In this document: in pieces, positions 1 to 8,326 of the stretch | How the letters are laid out: every line of letters begins with the position of its first letter | Numbering within the stretch: position 1 is the first letter of the stretch | NCBI RefSeq assembly: GCF_003208215.1 | Contig: NZ_QKLW01000010.1 | Location: forward strand, 62,001 to 126,000 | Length of the DNA stretch: 64,000 nt | Source of the DNA: Marinomonas alcarazii | GTDB lineage: Bacteria; Pseudomonadota; Gammaproteobacteria; Pseudomonadales; Marinomonadaceae | Direction of reading: 5' to 3' | Position numbers and translations under genes: made by a program | Notes under the pieces: model-generated | The model's database searches: none | Seen by the model: the letters and a program-made list of their open reading frames with translations, nothing else | Told to the model about the DNA's origin: nothing

Positions 1-487
1 GATTGCCTTCGCAATGAAGCAAAAAGTGAACGCCGATATTGGCGTAATGAACTCTGGCGGCATTCGTGACAATCTAGAAAAAGGCATCGTAACCTATAAG
101 AGCGTGTTGAAAGTTCAGCCTTTCGGCAACATGGTGTCTTATGTTGATTTCACCGCGGACGAGCTAACCGATTACCTTTCAGCTTTGGCTGCTAAACAAG
201 CGGGTACAGGCGCATTCGCTCAGTTCAGTGGCGTGTCTTTAACATTAAAAGACGGCAAAGCAACCAACATCATGGTGAACGGTAAAGCCTTAGACGCAGA
301 CAAAACCTACCGTGTTGCGATGAATAACTACTCGGCTTCAGGCGGTGATGGTTACCCTAAAATCGTCAATCATCCAAACTACGTAAACTCTGGTTATGTA
401 GATGCCGATGTGTTGGTGGAATACATCCGTAATAACTACCCACTTGATGGCGCGAAATTTGCGCCAACTGGTGCTGTGAAGCGTTAA
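1..487 (+). CDS. 5'-nucleotidase / UshA-type, C-terminal part (5'-truncated by window edge)
   Basis: The reading frame is open from the first base, so only the last ~160 residues of a longer protein are present. What is visible is the C-terminal substrate-binding domain of the 5'-nucleotidase/UshA/CpdB family: NSGGIRDNL near the start, the VQPFGN segment, and SGGDGYP, the loop that holds the nucleobase. Family members are usually periplasmic or surface enzymes of 500-650 residues that strip phosphate from nucleotides or hydrolyse UDP-sugars or NAD. The metallophosphatase domain and the signal peptide lie outside the window, so the exact substrate cannot be told. A strong terminator follows 25 bp after the stop. 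Confidence 0.9.
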   Translation, partial: IAFAMKQKVNADIGVMNSGGIRDNLEKGIVTYKSVLKVQPFGNMVSYVDFTADELTDYLSALAAKQAGTGAFAQFSGVSLTLKDGKATNIMVNGKALDADKTYRVAMNNYSASGGDGYPKIVNHPNYVNSGYVDADVLVEYIRNNYPLDGAKFAPTGAVKR

Positions 488-512
488 TCAAAAGACAAAA
501 CGTAACCACAAT

Positions 513-547
513 AAAGCCCCAATAGATTCGTCTATTGGGGCTTTTTA
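513..547 (+). terminator. Rho-independent terminator of the 5'-nucleotidase gene
   Basis: A perfect 14-bp stem (AAAGCCCCAATAGA with its complement) is closed by a TTCG tetraloop and followed by T residues. It lies 25 bp downstream of the stop codon. The A-rich left arm also lets it work for the opposite gene, whose stop is at 580. Confidence 0.9.
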
Positions 548-579
548 TGAGTAGTCTTAAAAACAGGTTAGCGACAGGG

Positions 580-1113
580 TCACTCTTTTTTATAGGACAA
601 GGACCAAGTCAGGGGTGTCGGTAGTTTTTCGGATTCCAACTTAACAGTAAACAGCAATTCATTCTCGCCTACCTGCTTCCAGGTATTGGTGCGTTTGCCA
701 CGCTCTGACTCTAATACCAACACCACAGAGTCAGCTGTTTGCTGATAAGTACCGGATATATCAATGCCTTCTTCATCTTGCTTAAACACATCGCCCTTTG
801 CCGCAATCGGCATGGAATCCATGTCGGCACTGTCACATTGCCATTGAAACTGCTTGGCTTGCCAACCTAATGTCCACTGCTGGCAAATCTGTGTTTGTTT
901 TTTCAATACCGGTCGCGCCAACGCACGAATAAAGAAATTCATCTCCTGCGCCACGTTTTCAACCGCTTCATCCAACGTAGCTTGTGTGCTCCCTGCGTTT
1001 TGCAGAACCCATTTACCCGCTAAGTCATCACTTGACGCTTGCGCTGCTGCGCTAAACCCCATGACCGCAACGATTCCAGCACAAACACCAACACCACCAA
1101 TCAGCTTGTTCAC
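580..1113 (-). CDS. Small exported protein of unknown function
   Basis: 177 residues. The first ~26 form a typical Sec signal peptide: MNKL, a hydrophobic stretch rich in G, V and A, then AAAQA before SSDD, so signal peptidase I cleavage after AQA is likely. The mature part has two cysteines (in QTQICQQW and WQCDS) that could pair, and no motif I recognise. The C-terminal half reads like a small beta-rich lipocalin/META-like fold, but that is only an impression. It is a single gene, with the GGDEF/EAL gene upstream on the same strand and a 125-bp gap, so it probably has its own promoter. The function is unknown. Confidence 0.65.
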   Translation of the reverse strand: MNKLIGGVGVCAGIVAVMGFSAAAQASSDDLAGKWVLQNAGSTQATLDEAVENVAQEMNFFIRALARPVLKKQTQICQQWTLGWQAKQFQWQCDSADMDSMPIAAKGDVFKQDEEGIDISGTYQQTADSVVLVLESERGKRTNTWKQVGENELLFTVKLESEKLPTPLTWSLSYKKE

Positions 1114-1238
1114 CTTGCTTCTCCTTATTTTTATTGTGAACTGATAATGGCAAAGAACTCAGCGCTTGTAAGGCGCAAAAACGCGCACAATGACTGACAT
1201 TTAGCGCCAAAATCATTAAAAAGAGAGAGAGCGACAGG

Positions 1239-3653
1239 TTAAACGCTTTCGGTTTGTAGCGGAAAAATCGTCGCACTACGCAGATATTCAGTGGCAAGAT
1301 CTTCTCTTACTGGCATCGAAAAATAATAACCTTGGTACGTTGTGCAACCGATGCTGCTTAAGATCTCTTTTTCAATGAGCCTTTCCACGCCTTCTGCCAA
1401 AACCGTCACGTTCATATGCGCTGCCATTGAGAGGATAGTGTTAATAATCACATGGCTCTTAGGGTCGCAAGAAAGATCTCGGACAAAAGATTGGTCCACT
1501 TTTAATTGGTTAATGGGGAAGTGCTGCAGATAACGTAACGACGAATAGCCAGTGCCAAAATCGTCAATAGAAAAACGGATACCCTGTTCTTTCAGACGCC
1601 ACATTTTCTCTGCAACAGAAGAGATATTTTCGACCAGCATGCCTTCCGTGATTTCCAGATCGAGTAAATCCGAATCTATTTGAGCCGCCTCTATGACACA
1701 TTGGACGGTTTCGACAAAGTTCTCTTTGGCAAATTGGTGCGGGCTGATATTCACCGCCACCCCTTTAAATTCGGCTGGCAAGCCCATGGTTTGCCAAACT
1801 TTCAATTGCTGGCATACCGTTTCAAGCACCCAATTACCCATGTCATAAATGAGACCTGTTTCCTCAGCGACGGGGATAAAGCGATTTGGAGGCACCAAAC
1901 CAAGCTCTTTATTAAACCAGCGTAACAGTGCTTCGAAGCCTATCAGTTCGCCATTTTCATTGACCTGAGGTTGGTACGCCAAATACAACTCATCATTGCT
2001 AATCGCACTGTGCAGCGCCTTTTCAAGTAACGCACGCTCGGTGACTTGTTGCTGCATGCCTTGTTGATAAAAACGGAAGGCATTTCGGCCACTTTCTTTG
2101 GCTTCATACATGGCCGTATCGGCATAACGTAAGATCTGCACACCATTGGCATCATCCTGTGGAAACAAGCTAATACCAATACTCGCAGAGATAAATAAAT
2201 CCGTCTGCTCCAAACGAAATGACTGAGACAACTGCAGCAATAACGTCTCTGCTAATACGGTCACTCTATTTTGTGCTCTTTCCAAATCATCAGCGAGCAC
2301 TGGAACCAACAAAACGAATTCATCGCCCCCCATTCGAGCCGCAATATCAGCATCAGATAAACACGATAAAATACGCTTTGACGCTTCAATCAACAGCGCA
2401 TCACCAATATGGTGACCCATAGAATCATTGACGTTTTTAAAGCGGTCTAGGTCAATAAACAACACAGCACCAATGTGGCCATCGTTCTGTGCCGTCGAGA
2501 TCACACTGTCGATGTTCTGATTTAAAAAGCGTCGATTAGGTAAATTGGTTAACGCATCGTAATAGGCTAAAAACTGAACTTGCTCTTGGTCTAGTTTACG
2601 CTGTGTGATATCACGAAATGACGCCAGAAAGCGCGCCTCATGATCCAAAATAATAATGTTCCCACACACTTCAACAGGGAAATCGACGCCATTACTGCGA
2701 CGATAATTAGTCTCATAAACTTGAGCTTCACCTTGAGACCATTCAGCCCACTCTTTTAATCGCTCTGGTGTATGATCAAAATCGATTTGCTGGATGTTTA
2801 ACGTCAATAATGTGTGTTTATCATAAGCCAATAATCGACAAGCCTCGTCGTTACAATCGAGAATCTTCCCTTTTAAATTGGTCAGTAACATACATTCACT
2901 GGACTGGTGCAGTACCGCTTTGAAATAGGCTTCACTTTTCGCCAGCTCTGTCTCAACCTTCTTACGTTTATGCCAGAGTGCCGTAATCGTTCTTGCTAAA
3001 ATGCCCAATTCATCTTCGCGAGCATTCTGAGCGAAACTCAACTGAGCTGGGCCATTATCCTCTTGATCTAGCTTGCCTAACTGTTCAATCATTCGAGAAA
3101 GCGGGTGAGAAATTTGCACGTAGAACAACATAAACATTGCCACACCAAGCAACAATGCCGATACCATTGACGTCGCCAGTAAGCGGACATTACGGCGTAA
3201 GAAACCATTTGTTACAGCGCCGCTGTCTATGGTGACAATCACACGCCCCACAATGAAGTGAGGGCCGCGCCTTAATGTCAGTTGGAAGTCCTGTGGTAAT
3301 CCGCTGAATACTTTTTCAGATAACCCGCGAAAAAACATGGGCTCCAAAGGGCGATAGGTGCTCGCCAGTTCGTAACCCAAATCATCTTCCAAGCGCGCTT
3401 TATAAAAACTATTCGAACGCATCAACCCAACAAGTACTTTTTTGGCCAAATCCTCATCCAATGAATACGCCGCTTCCGTCGCTGCATTCTCGGCGATATA
3501 CAAGGTCGACATAACATGAGATTGAATGGCCGCTTTCTCGTCTTGCCAATCCACAAAGATCTGCAAAGCGCTCATCGACAAGCTGAGCAATAAAATCAGC
3601 ATCAATGCCCATTTGGCTTGTTTATAAGAAAGACGCTTACGAAGTGGTAACAT
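1239..3653 (-). CDS. Membrane GGDEF-EAL c-di-GMP enzyme with HAMP and PAS domains
   Basis: 804 residues. Order: transmembrane helix ~16-33, periplasmic sensor region ~34-155, second helix ~158-178, HAMP ~180-235, PAS ~240-355, GGDEF ~365-530, EAL ~545-795. The cyclase motif GGDEF (442-446) is intact. In the phosphodiesterase domain EALLRW (from 574), DDFGTGYSS and the later acidic residues are also intact, so both activities are possible. The position five residues before GGDEF lacks the RxxD inhibitory site, so product feedback by that route is not expected. It sits 18 bp behind a gene for a periplasmic amino-acid-type binding protein on the same strand. This makes an operon in which the binding protein may feed ligand information to the periplasmic loop (inference). 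Confidence 0.93.
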   Translation of the reverse strand: MLPLRKRLSYKQAKWALMLILLLSLSMSALQIFVDWQDEKAAIQSHVMSTLYIAENAATEAAYSLDEDLAKKVLVGLMRSNSFYKARLEDDLGYELASTYRPLEPMFFRGLSEKVFSGLPQDFQLTLRRGPHFIVGRVIVTIDSGAVTNGFLRRNVRLLATSMVSALLLGVAMFMLFYVQISHPLSRMIEQLGKLDQEDNGPAQLSFAQNAREDELGILARTITALWHKRKKVETELAKSEAYFKAVLHQSSECMLLTNLKGKILDCNDEACRLLAYDKHTLLTLNIQQIDFDHTPERLKEWAEWSQGEAQVYETNYRRSNGVDFPVEVCGNIIILDHEARFLASFRDITQRKLDQEQVQFLAYYDALTNLPNRRFLNQNIDSVISTAQNDGHIGAVLFIDLDRFKNVNDSMGHHIGDALLIEASKRILSCLSDADIAARMGGDEFVLLVPVLADDLERAQNRVTVLAETLLLQLSQSFRLEQTDLFISASIGISLFPQDDANGVQILRYADTAMYEAKESGRNAFRFYQQGMQQQVTERALLEKALHSAISNDELYLAYQPQVNENGELIGFEALLRWFNKELGLVPPNRFIPVAEETGLIYDMGNWVLETVCQQLKVWQTMGLPAEFKGVAVNISPHQFAKENFVETVQCVIEAAQIDSDLLDLEITEGMLVENISSVAEKMWRLKEQGIRFSIDDFGTGYSSLRYLQHFPINQLKVDQSFVRDLSCDPKSHVIINTILSMAAHMNVTVLAEGVERLIEKEILSSIGCTTYQGYYFSMPVREDLATEYLRSATIFPLQTESV

Positions 3654-3671
3654 AATTCCTCACGCTATGCG

Positions 3672-4463
3672 CTAATGTGATAGAGACGGAAGACCATATC
3701 TTTCGAATATCACATCCCTCTCTCCACTTTCATTCAATTCCATTAACCCTTTGTTCAAAAGGTCGCGCCACTTTTCAGCGTTCGGGTATTTCTTGCTAAA
3801 GCAGACGGCATAATGATCTAAGCCAACCCCAAAAACATCATAAAAACTAAGCTGATCAATGACGCCCATGCGCCTTGCAGCAAACATCGCGCTATCACGC
3901 TCTGTCATAAAAATTTCTTTGTTGCGACGCAGCACGAGGTTAATACCTTGATCTAATCCAGGAACCGAGTAATACGGAATATCGGCCCCCTGCAAAATAT
4001 CAGTCTGAGACCAACCATTTACTGCCGCAACATGATATTGATTGAGCAAAGCTAAGTTCGGCGTTTCACCGTCCAGAAAACCGCGCCGAGTAACAAACGC
4101 ATTAGATGAATCGCTTAACGGCGCAGAGAAAAGCGCAAAAGTTTCACGCCCTGGAAGCCTCCGACAAGACACAGCCCCCAGTACCAAACCCTTTTCAACA
4201 TCACGCATTATGCGCTTCCAAGGTGTTAGCTCTATTCGTACCTGCACGCCTTGCGTTGCGTAAGCCGCACGTAATATATCCACATCAAAACCGTACACAG
4301 CGTCCTCATCAAAACCTTCCGGAGGCGGAATAATGTCAGGATCAATAATATGAGGCGGCAAGTGAATGGTGTGTAAAACGATTTCTTTGGCATGAATAGC
4401 CGTAGCAGGTATGAATAGGAAGCCCAAAAGACACGAAATAAGAAAACGAGGGAATCCTTTCAT
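3672..4463 (-). CDS. Periplasmic solute-binding protein, SBP_bac_3 family
   Basis: 263 residues with a signal peptide (MKGF, hydrophobic core, AIHAKE; cleavage after HA). The body is of the polar amino-acid-binding (SBP_bac_3) type: YGFDVDILRAAY resembles the family segment G(F/Y)DVDL, followed by WKRIM and a C-terminal WRDLLNKGL...ERYG. No permease or ATPase gene is adjacent. The partner is instead the GGDEF/EAL gene 18 bp downstream. Stand-alone proteins of this family next to c-di-GMP enzymes are commonly taken to be sensory subunits, and that is the likely role here. The ligand is unknown. It has only two cysteines, in SCRR and AVCF. Confidence 0.85.
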   Translation of the reverse strand: MKGFPRFLISCLLGFLFIPATAIHAKEIVLHTIHLPPHIIDPDIIPPPEGFDEDAVYGFDVDILRAAYATQGVQVRIELTPWKRIMRDVEKGLVLGAVSCRRLPGRETFALFSAPLSDSSNAFVTRRGFLDGETPNLALLNQYHVAAVNGWSQTDILQGADIPYYSVPGLDQGINLVLRRNKEIFMTERDSAMFAARRMGVIDQLSFYDVFGVGLDHYAVCFSKKYPNAEKWRDLLNKGLMELNESGERDVIFERYGLPSLSH

Positions 4464-4633
4464 ATTGACGCTGTTCTCTGCTCTATTCAGGGGAATTTGA
4501 CCAAAACATCACCGATTTACCATTGTATAAATATGCAGCAGAACACAAAGTGACTCAAGCTTTAAACGCCCTAATAGCGGCTGCTTTGCAAATTGTTACA
4601 AAACAAAAAATCACCGCCTTGGGATATGACAGG

Positions 4634-4662
4634 CAAAAAAAATCTAGCCGAAGCTAGATTTT
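4634..4662 (-). terminator. Rho-independent terminator of rph
   Basis: Read on the minus strand, a 10-bp stem (AAAATCTAGC with its complement) is closed by TTCG and followed by a run of T. It lies about 75 bp beyond the rph stop. The rest of the 4464-4737 gap shows nothing clear beyond the upstream region of the binding-protein gene. Confidence 0.85.
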
Positions 4663-4737
4663 AGAAATGCTTAATAAGAAACCCGGACTCTCTACCGACT
4701 TCCATTAACCACAGCGATAAATATTATTTATACGCTT

Positions 4738-5457
4738 CTACTTTTCAAACAAAGCCGCGCGCTGCGCTTCCATAATTTCATTGATGCCCTTACGAGCCAC
4801 AGCCAACATACCAGCCATCTGCTCATCACTGAACGCTTCGCCTTCTGCAGTGCCTTGGATTTCAATGAAACCGCCTTTATCGTTCATGATCACGTTCATG
4901 TCCGTTTCAGCATTAGAATCTTCTGGATAATCCAAATCCAACACAGGAACACCCTGATAAACGCCCACAGAAATCGCTGCGATTTGCGATACGATTGGAT
5001 TTGCTTTGACCTTTTTGTTCTCCACCAAGACACGCATCGCATCCGCCAACGCCACAAAACCGCCAGTAATAGAAGCAGTACGAGTACCGCCATCCGCTTG
5101 AATAACGTCACAGTCAATCGTGATGGTGTTTTCACCTAATTTTTTAAGATCCACAGCCGCACGCAAAGAACGACCAATCAAACGCTGAATCTCAACCGTA
5201 CGACCCGTTTGCTTACCACGAGCCGCTTCACGATCCATACGGCTGTGCGTAGAACGAGGCAACATACCGTATTCTGCTGTAATCCAACCTTGGCCCTTGC
5301 CTTTCAAAAAACGCGGCACGCCAGAAACCACAGTCGCCGTACAAATAACTTTCGTGTCGCCACATTCGATCAGCACAGAGCCTTCGGCATGCTTAGTGAA
5401 ATTACGTGTGATTTTAAGTGGACGTAATTGATCAGCTTCTCTTCCGCTTGGACGCAT
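4738..5457 (-). CDS. rph: Ribonuclease PH
   Basis: 239 residues, against 238 in E. coli. RNase PH is a phosphate-dependent 3'-5' exoribonuclease that trims the 3' end of tRNA precursors and also acts in rRNA turnover. It forms a hexameric ring. The N-terminal [13 protein letters not shown] and the family block [12 protein letters not shown], followed by [15 protein letters not shown] (phosphate- and RNA-binding arginines) and [15 protein letters not shown], are all present, so the enzyme should be active. The E. coli K-12 type frameshift near the C-terminus is absent. It is divergent from yicC with a 213-bp gap, the same arrangement as in Pseudomonas and E. coli. Confidence 0.97.
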   Translation of the reverse strand: MRPSGREADQLRPLKITRNFTKHAEGSVLIECGDTKVICTATVVSGVPRFLKGKGQGWITAEYGMLPRSTHSRMDREAARGKQTGRTVEIQRLIGRSLRAAVDLKKLGENTITIDCDVIQADGGTRTASITGGFVALADAMRVLVENKKVKANPIVSQIAAISVGVYQGVPVLDLDYPEDSNAETDMNVIMNDKGGFIEIQGTAEGEAFSDEQMAGMLAVARKGINEIMEAQRAALFEK

Positions 5458-5670
5458 ATTTGCTCTCTCTATCGATAAACATCATAAAGGCGCAATTATA
5501 ACGAACCCACGCAAAATTGCGCCCCCGACAAAAGGAAAACATGACATTGAGCACACCTGTCGAACAAAGTCTGGTTAGGCTACAATGTCGCCTCTATTTT
5601 TAACAAAGTATTGGCAAGCACAGTAATCGTGCAAAGGCCTCTCTATTTATTTTTTACTTAGGTACTCAAC

Positions 5671-6537
5671 ATGACAGCAAGCATGACCGCCTTCTCACGC
5701 CAAGAAGCCGTATACGATTGGGGCACCATCAGCTGGGAAGTGCGCTCCGTAAACCAGCGCTACCTAGAACCCAACTTTCGTCTACCTGAAAACTTCCGCG
5801 AGCTTGAATTTGCGTTTCGTGACGTGCTTCGCAAAAAAATAAACCGCGGCAAACTAGAATGCCAACTGCGCTTCCAAGGCGTCGACAAAGCGGCCACCAA
5901 CCTGACAATCAACCCAAGTAACGCTCAAGCCTTGGCAAACGCCATCGAAACCCTAGGCACTTGGTTCAAAGACCTCGACCCTGCCAACCCATTAGACATC
6001 CTAAAATGGCCAGGCATCCTAAGCGACGAAGGCAACGACTTTGAAATCATCAAAAAAGCGGTCGTGGAACTCTTTAACAAAAGCGTCGACGAACTCATCC
6101 AAGTTCGCCTACGTGAAGGCGCACAACTAAAAGACATCATCGAACAACGCCTAGACGCCATCGATGCCATCGTCGCAGACGTGCAAGCCAAACTGCCGGA
6201 AATCATCGCCGCGCAAAAACAAAACCTACTGGACAAACTGGAAGCCGCCAAAGTCGAACTCGACCCAATGCGCGTAGAAGCAGAAATCGTCCTACTGGCA
6301 CAAAAAGCCGACGTCGCCGAAGAACTGGATCGCCTAGCGACCCACACCAAAGAAGTGCGCCGACAGCTGCAACAAAAAGGCCCCATCGGCCGCCGCCTCG
6401 ACTTCCTAATGCAAGAACTCAACCGCGAAGCCAACACCCTTTCGTCGAAATCCATTGTGGTAGAGACAACGCAAAGCGCTGTGGAATTAAAGGTTTTGAT
6501 TGAGCAAATGCGAGAACAGATTCAAAACATCGAATAA
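5671..6537 (+). CDS. yicC: YicC family endoribonuclease
   Basis: 288 residues, normal for YicC/YloC. The start is MTASMTAFSRQE and the end is MREQIQNIE, both typical. The family has been shown to be an endoribonuclease linked to sRNA turnover. The gene is divergent from rph; a -10-like TACAAT at 5581 lies in the shared intergenic region. The central part (about 5880-6430) is rich in C-ending codons, while the last ~100 bp are not, which could mean the 3' end was exchanged. The final 21 bp match three further copies downstream and look like an attachment site. The usual next gene, gmk, is 26 kb away. Confidence 0.95.
   Translation: MTASMTAFSRQEAVYDWGTISWEVRSVNQRYLEPNFRLPENFRELEFAFRDVLRKKINRGKLECQLRFQGVDKAATNLTINPSNAQALANAIETLGTWFKDLDPANPLDILKWPGILSDEGNDFEIIKKAVVELFNKSVDELIQVRLREGAQLKDIIEQRLDAIDAIVADVQAKLPEIIAAQKQNLLDKLEAAKVELDPMRVEAEIVLLAQKADVAEELDRLATHTKEVRRQLQQKGPIGRRLDFLMQELNREANTLSSKSIVVETTQSAVELKVLIEQMREQIQNIE
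6517..6537 (+). repeat. Putative attachment site copy A (3' end of yicC)
   Basis: These 21 bp encode the last six residues of YicC (Q I Q N I E) and its TAA stop. Near-copies encoding the same ending lie at 10162-10182, 18497-18517 and 20674-20694. From general knowledge, the 3' end of yicC is a documented integration site of mobilizable genomic islands of the MGI type found in Vibrio. Copy A would be the chromosomal, left-hand site. Confidence 0.75.
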
Positions 6538-6584
6538 TTTCGAATGGTAAGTGGGTGGCGATGCTATCCACTTCTTCGCTATCA

Positions 6585-7559
6585 CTATATCGGGTCGCGG
6601 CGGCATTGCCCTGGCGTCATTCCAAATCTTTTTTTAAATATTTTACACAAATAACTGGTATCCCTGACACCAACTTCATCTGCGAGTTGCGCAAGGTCAT
6701 GGCCAGAATGGGTCAATCGCCAGTAGACATGTTGTAATCGTAACTCTTGCCAATAATGACGCGCGGAAACACCGAGCTTTTGCTGAAATAAGCGGTCCAA
6801 TTGACGTCGACTAATGCCAATGAGCGAAGCAACCTGTTCTACGGTTATTGTCTGTTCTAAGTTTTCTTGCATCAAAGAAACCGCTCTATCCATATGACGA
6901 TTCCTGTATAGTCCTTGCTCTGACGATTTCAGGCGGTGTTGCATACTGCGATTTCCATCAACCAGCATATCCGCTAAGCCTTTTTCTGCTCTCGTCTGAC
7001 CAACATGGTTTTGCAAAATTGCCACTGCAAGATCGATAGCTGCGCTTCCACCAGTACAACTGATCAGCTTGCGATCAAAATGATAAAGCTGTTCATCTCT
7101 TACGACTACTTTCGGATAAGTCGCTTTGAATTCACTGTGATGTCGCCAATGAACCACGACTTGATGACGATCTAGTAGCCCCAACTCTGCAAGGGTAAAG
7201 CAAGCATTATCGATGCTTACTATTGGTATTCTTTTGGCGGCAACAGTTCGAATAAAAGAGCGGTAACAAGCTGCCTGTTGCTGTGATTCAATCGCAGTGC
7301 GACTACCAAAGAACACCACATAGTCAAAATTCGCAAGCTGCACCTCACTAGGTTCGAGATCTACATTTATTGGAATCCCACTACTAGAAACAATTAATCC
7401 CTTGGTGTGAGATAAAATTTTCCATGAACAATACCGCTGTTGACTGTTATCGGCTTCATCTGCTGAAAAACGGAGCTTATCCAAGAAGCCACCAAACGGA
7501 AGCATGTTAAAATTATTTAGAGGTATCAATAGAAAGCGGACACCATTTTCATCATTCAT
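6585..7559 (-). CDS. GlxA-type AraC family transcriptional regulator
   Basis: 324 residues. The N-terminal ~190 residues have the DJ-1/PfpI (glutamine-amidotransferase-like) fold seen in GlxA/CdhR/GbdR regulators: VSIDNACFTLAELGLLD corresponds to the nucleophile-elbow region, then HWRH and CTGGSAAIDLAV. The C-terminal ~100 residues are an AraC double helix-turn-helix, starting at ITVEQVASLIGISRRQLDRLF and ending TSYLCKIFKKRFGMTPGQCRR. Such regulators often control catabolism or export of amino-acid or betaine compounds. The divergently oriented LysE-type exporter 114 bp away is the obvious target. The ligand is unknown. Confidence 0.9.
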   Translation of the reverse strand: MNDENGVRFLLIPLNNFNMLPFGGFLDKLRFSADEADNSQQRYCSWKILSHTKGLIVSSSGIPINVDLEPSEVQLANFDYVVFFGSRTAIESQQQAACYRSFIRTVAAKRIPIVSIDNACFTLAELGLLDRHQVVVHWRHHSEFKATYPKVVVRDEQLYHFDRKLISCTGGSAAIDLAVAILQNHVGQTRAEKGLADMLVDGNRSMQHRLKSSEQGLYRNRHMDRAVSLMQENLEQTITVEQVASLIGISRRQLDRLFQQKLGVSARHYWQELRLQHVYWRLTHSGHDLAQLADEVGVRDTSYLCKIFKKRFGMTPGQCRRDPI

Positions 7560-7673
7560 TTGTCGCCCACCCTTTGTCTAAATAGTCGTACTTTGCGTCC
7601 AAATAATACCATATATAATGTTAAAGCTGAGAGATACTAAACCCAATTCAGTTTCTCAATTATTTGGTGAGTT

Positions 7674-8279
7674 ATGACGTTTGAAATTTGGTGTGTATTT
7701 GCTTTATCTGCTCTAGGGCTTGCTTGTGTACCGGGCCCTAACTCACTATTGGCACTGAGCCATGGTGCTCGATATGGTTATAAAAAAACAATTTGGACGA
7801 TATGTGGAGGTATTAGTGGCTTCTTCATATTGATCACGATAGCAATGCTCGGATTAGGCACGCTACTAAAAACCAATCCTGAGTTAATGATTGGTCTTCA
7901 ATGGCTGGGCGCATTATACCTAGCATGGTTAGGTTTCAATTTGTTTTTCGCGTCTGCAAGTAGCTTAGAGCAAACAACAGTGGTTTCTACTTTGCCTAAA
8001 GAGCTATTTAAACAAGGTTATTTTGCAGCATTGTCTAACCCGAAAGTCTTGCTATTTTTTACTGCATTTTTAGCTCAGTTTATAAACCCAGACGAGGCAT
8101 TTATTCCACAGTTTCTGGTGATAACATTGAGCTTTCTTTGCATCGAATTCGCCGTAGAGTTTTGCGTGGCGAGGTTAGCTGATAGGGTTCAAACGCTACT
8201 TTTGGCCAATGGGCGAATTTTCAATCAGTGTTGTGGTGCGCTATTCTTACTGTTAGCGATAATGGCTATTCTATTGTGA
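7674..8279 (+). CDS. LysE/RhtB family amino-acid or metabolite exporter
   Basis: 201 residues, the usual size. It has about six hydrophobic segments and the N-terminal family signature around CVPGPNSLLALSHGARYG. The middle carries LGALYLAWLGFNLF, a family-typical stretch. LysE/RhtB proteins export basic amino acids, homoserine, threonine or related metabolites across the inner membrane. It is transcribed away from the AraC-type regulator, which probably controls it. The 3' end faces the hipA-like gene on the other strand. Confidence 0.92.
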   Translation: MTFEIWCVFALSALGLACVPGPNSLLALSHGARYGYKKTIWTICGGISGFFILITIAMLGLGTLLKTNPELMIGLQWLGALYLAWLGFNLFFASASSLEQTTVVSTLPKELFKQGYFAALSNPKVLLFFTAFLAQFINPDEAFIPQFLVITLSFLCIEFAVEFCVARLADRVQTLLLANGRIFNQCCGALFLLLAIMAILL

Positions 8280-8326
8280 ATGGCAAAGCTATTCTTTTAT
8301 TGTGAATTGAAAAGTTTGTTTTACTG

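Noticed and set aside
5925-6455. 176-codon open frame antisense to yicC
   Set aside because: It mirrors the C-ending codon bias of yicC, is extremely rich in serine and arginine, and has no ribosome-binding site.
6510-6540. tRNA gene as the integration target
   Set aside because: No tRNA-like sequence is present around any of the four copies; the target is the protein-coding 3' end of yicC.
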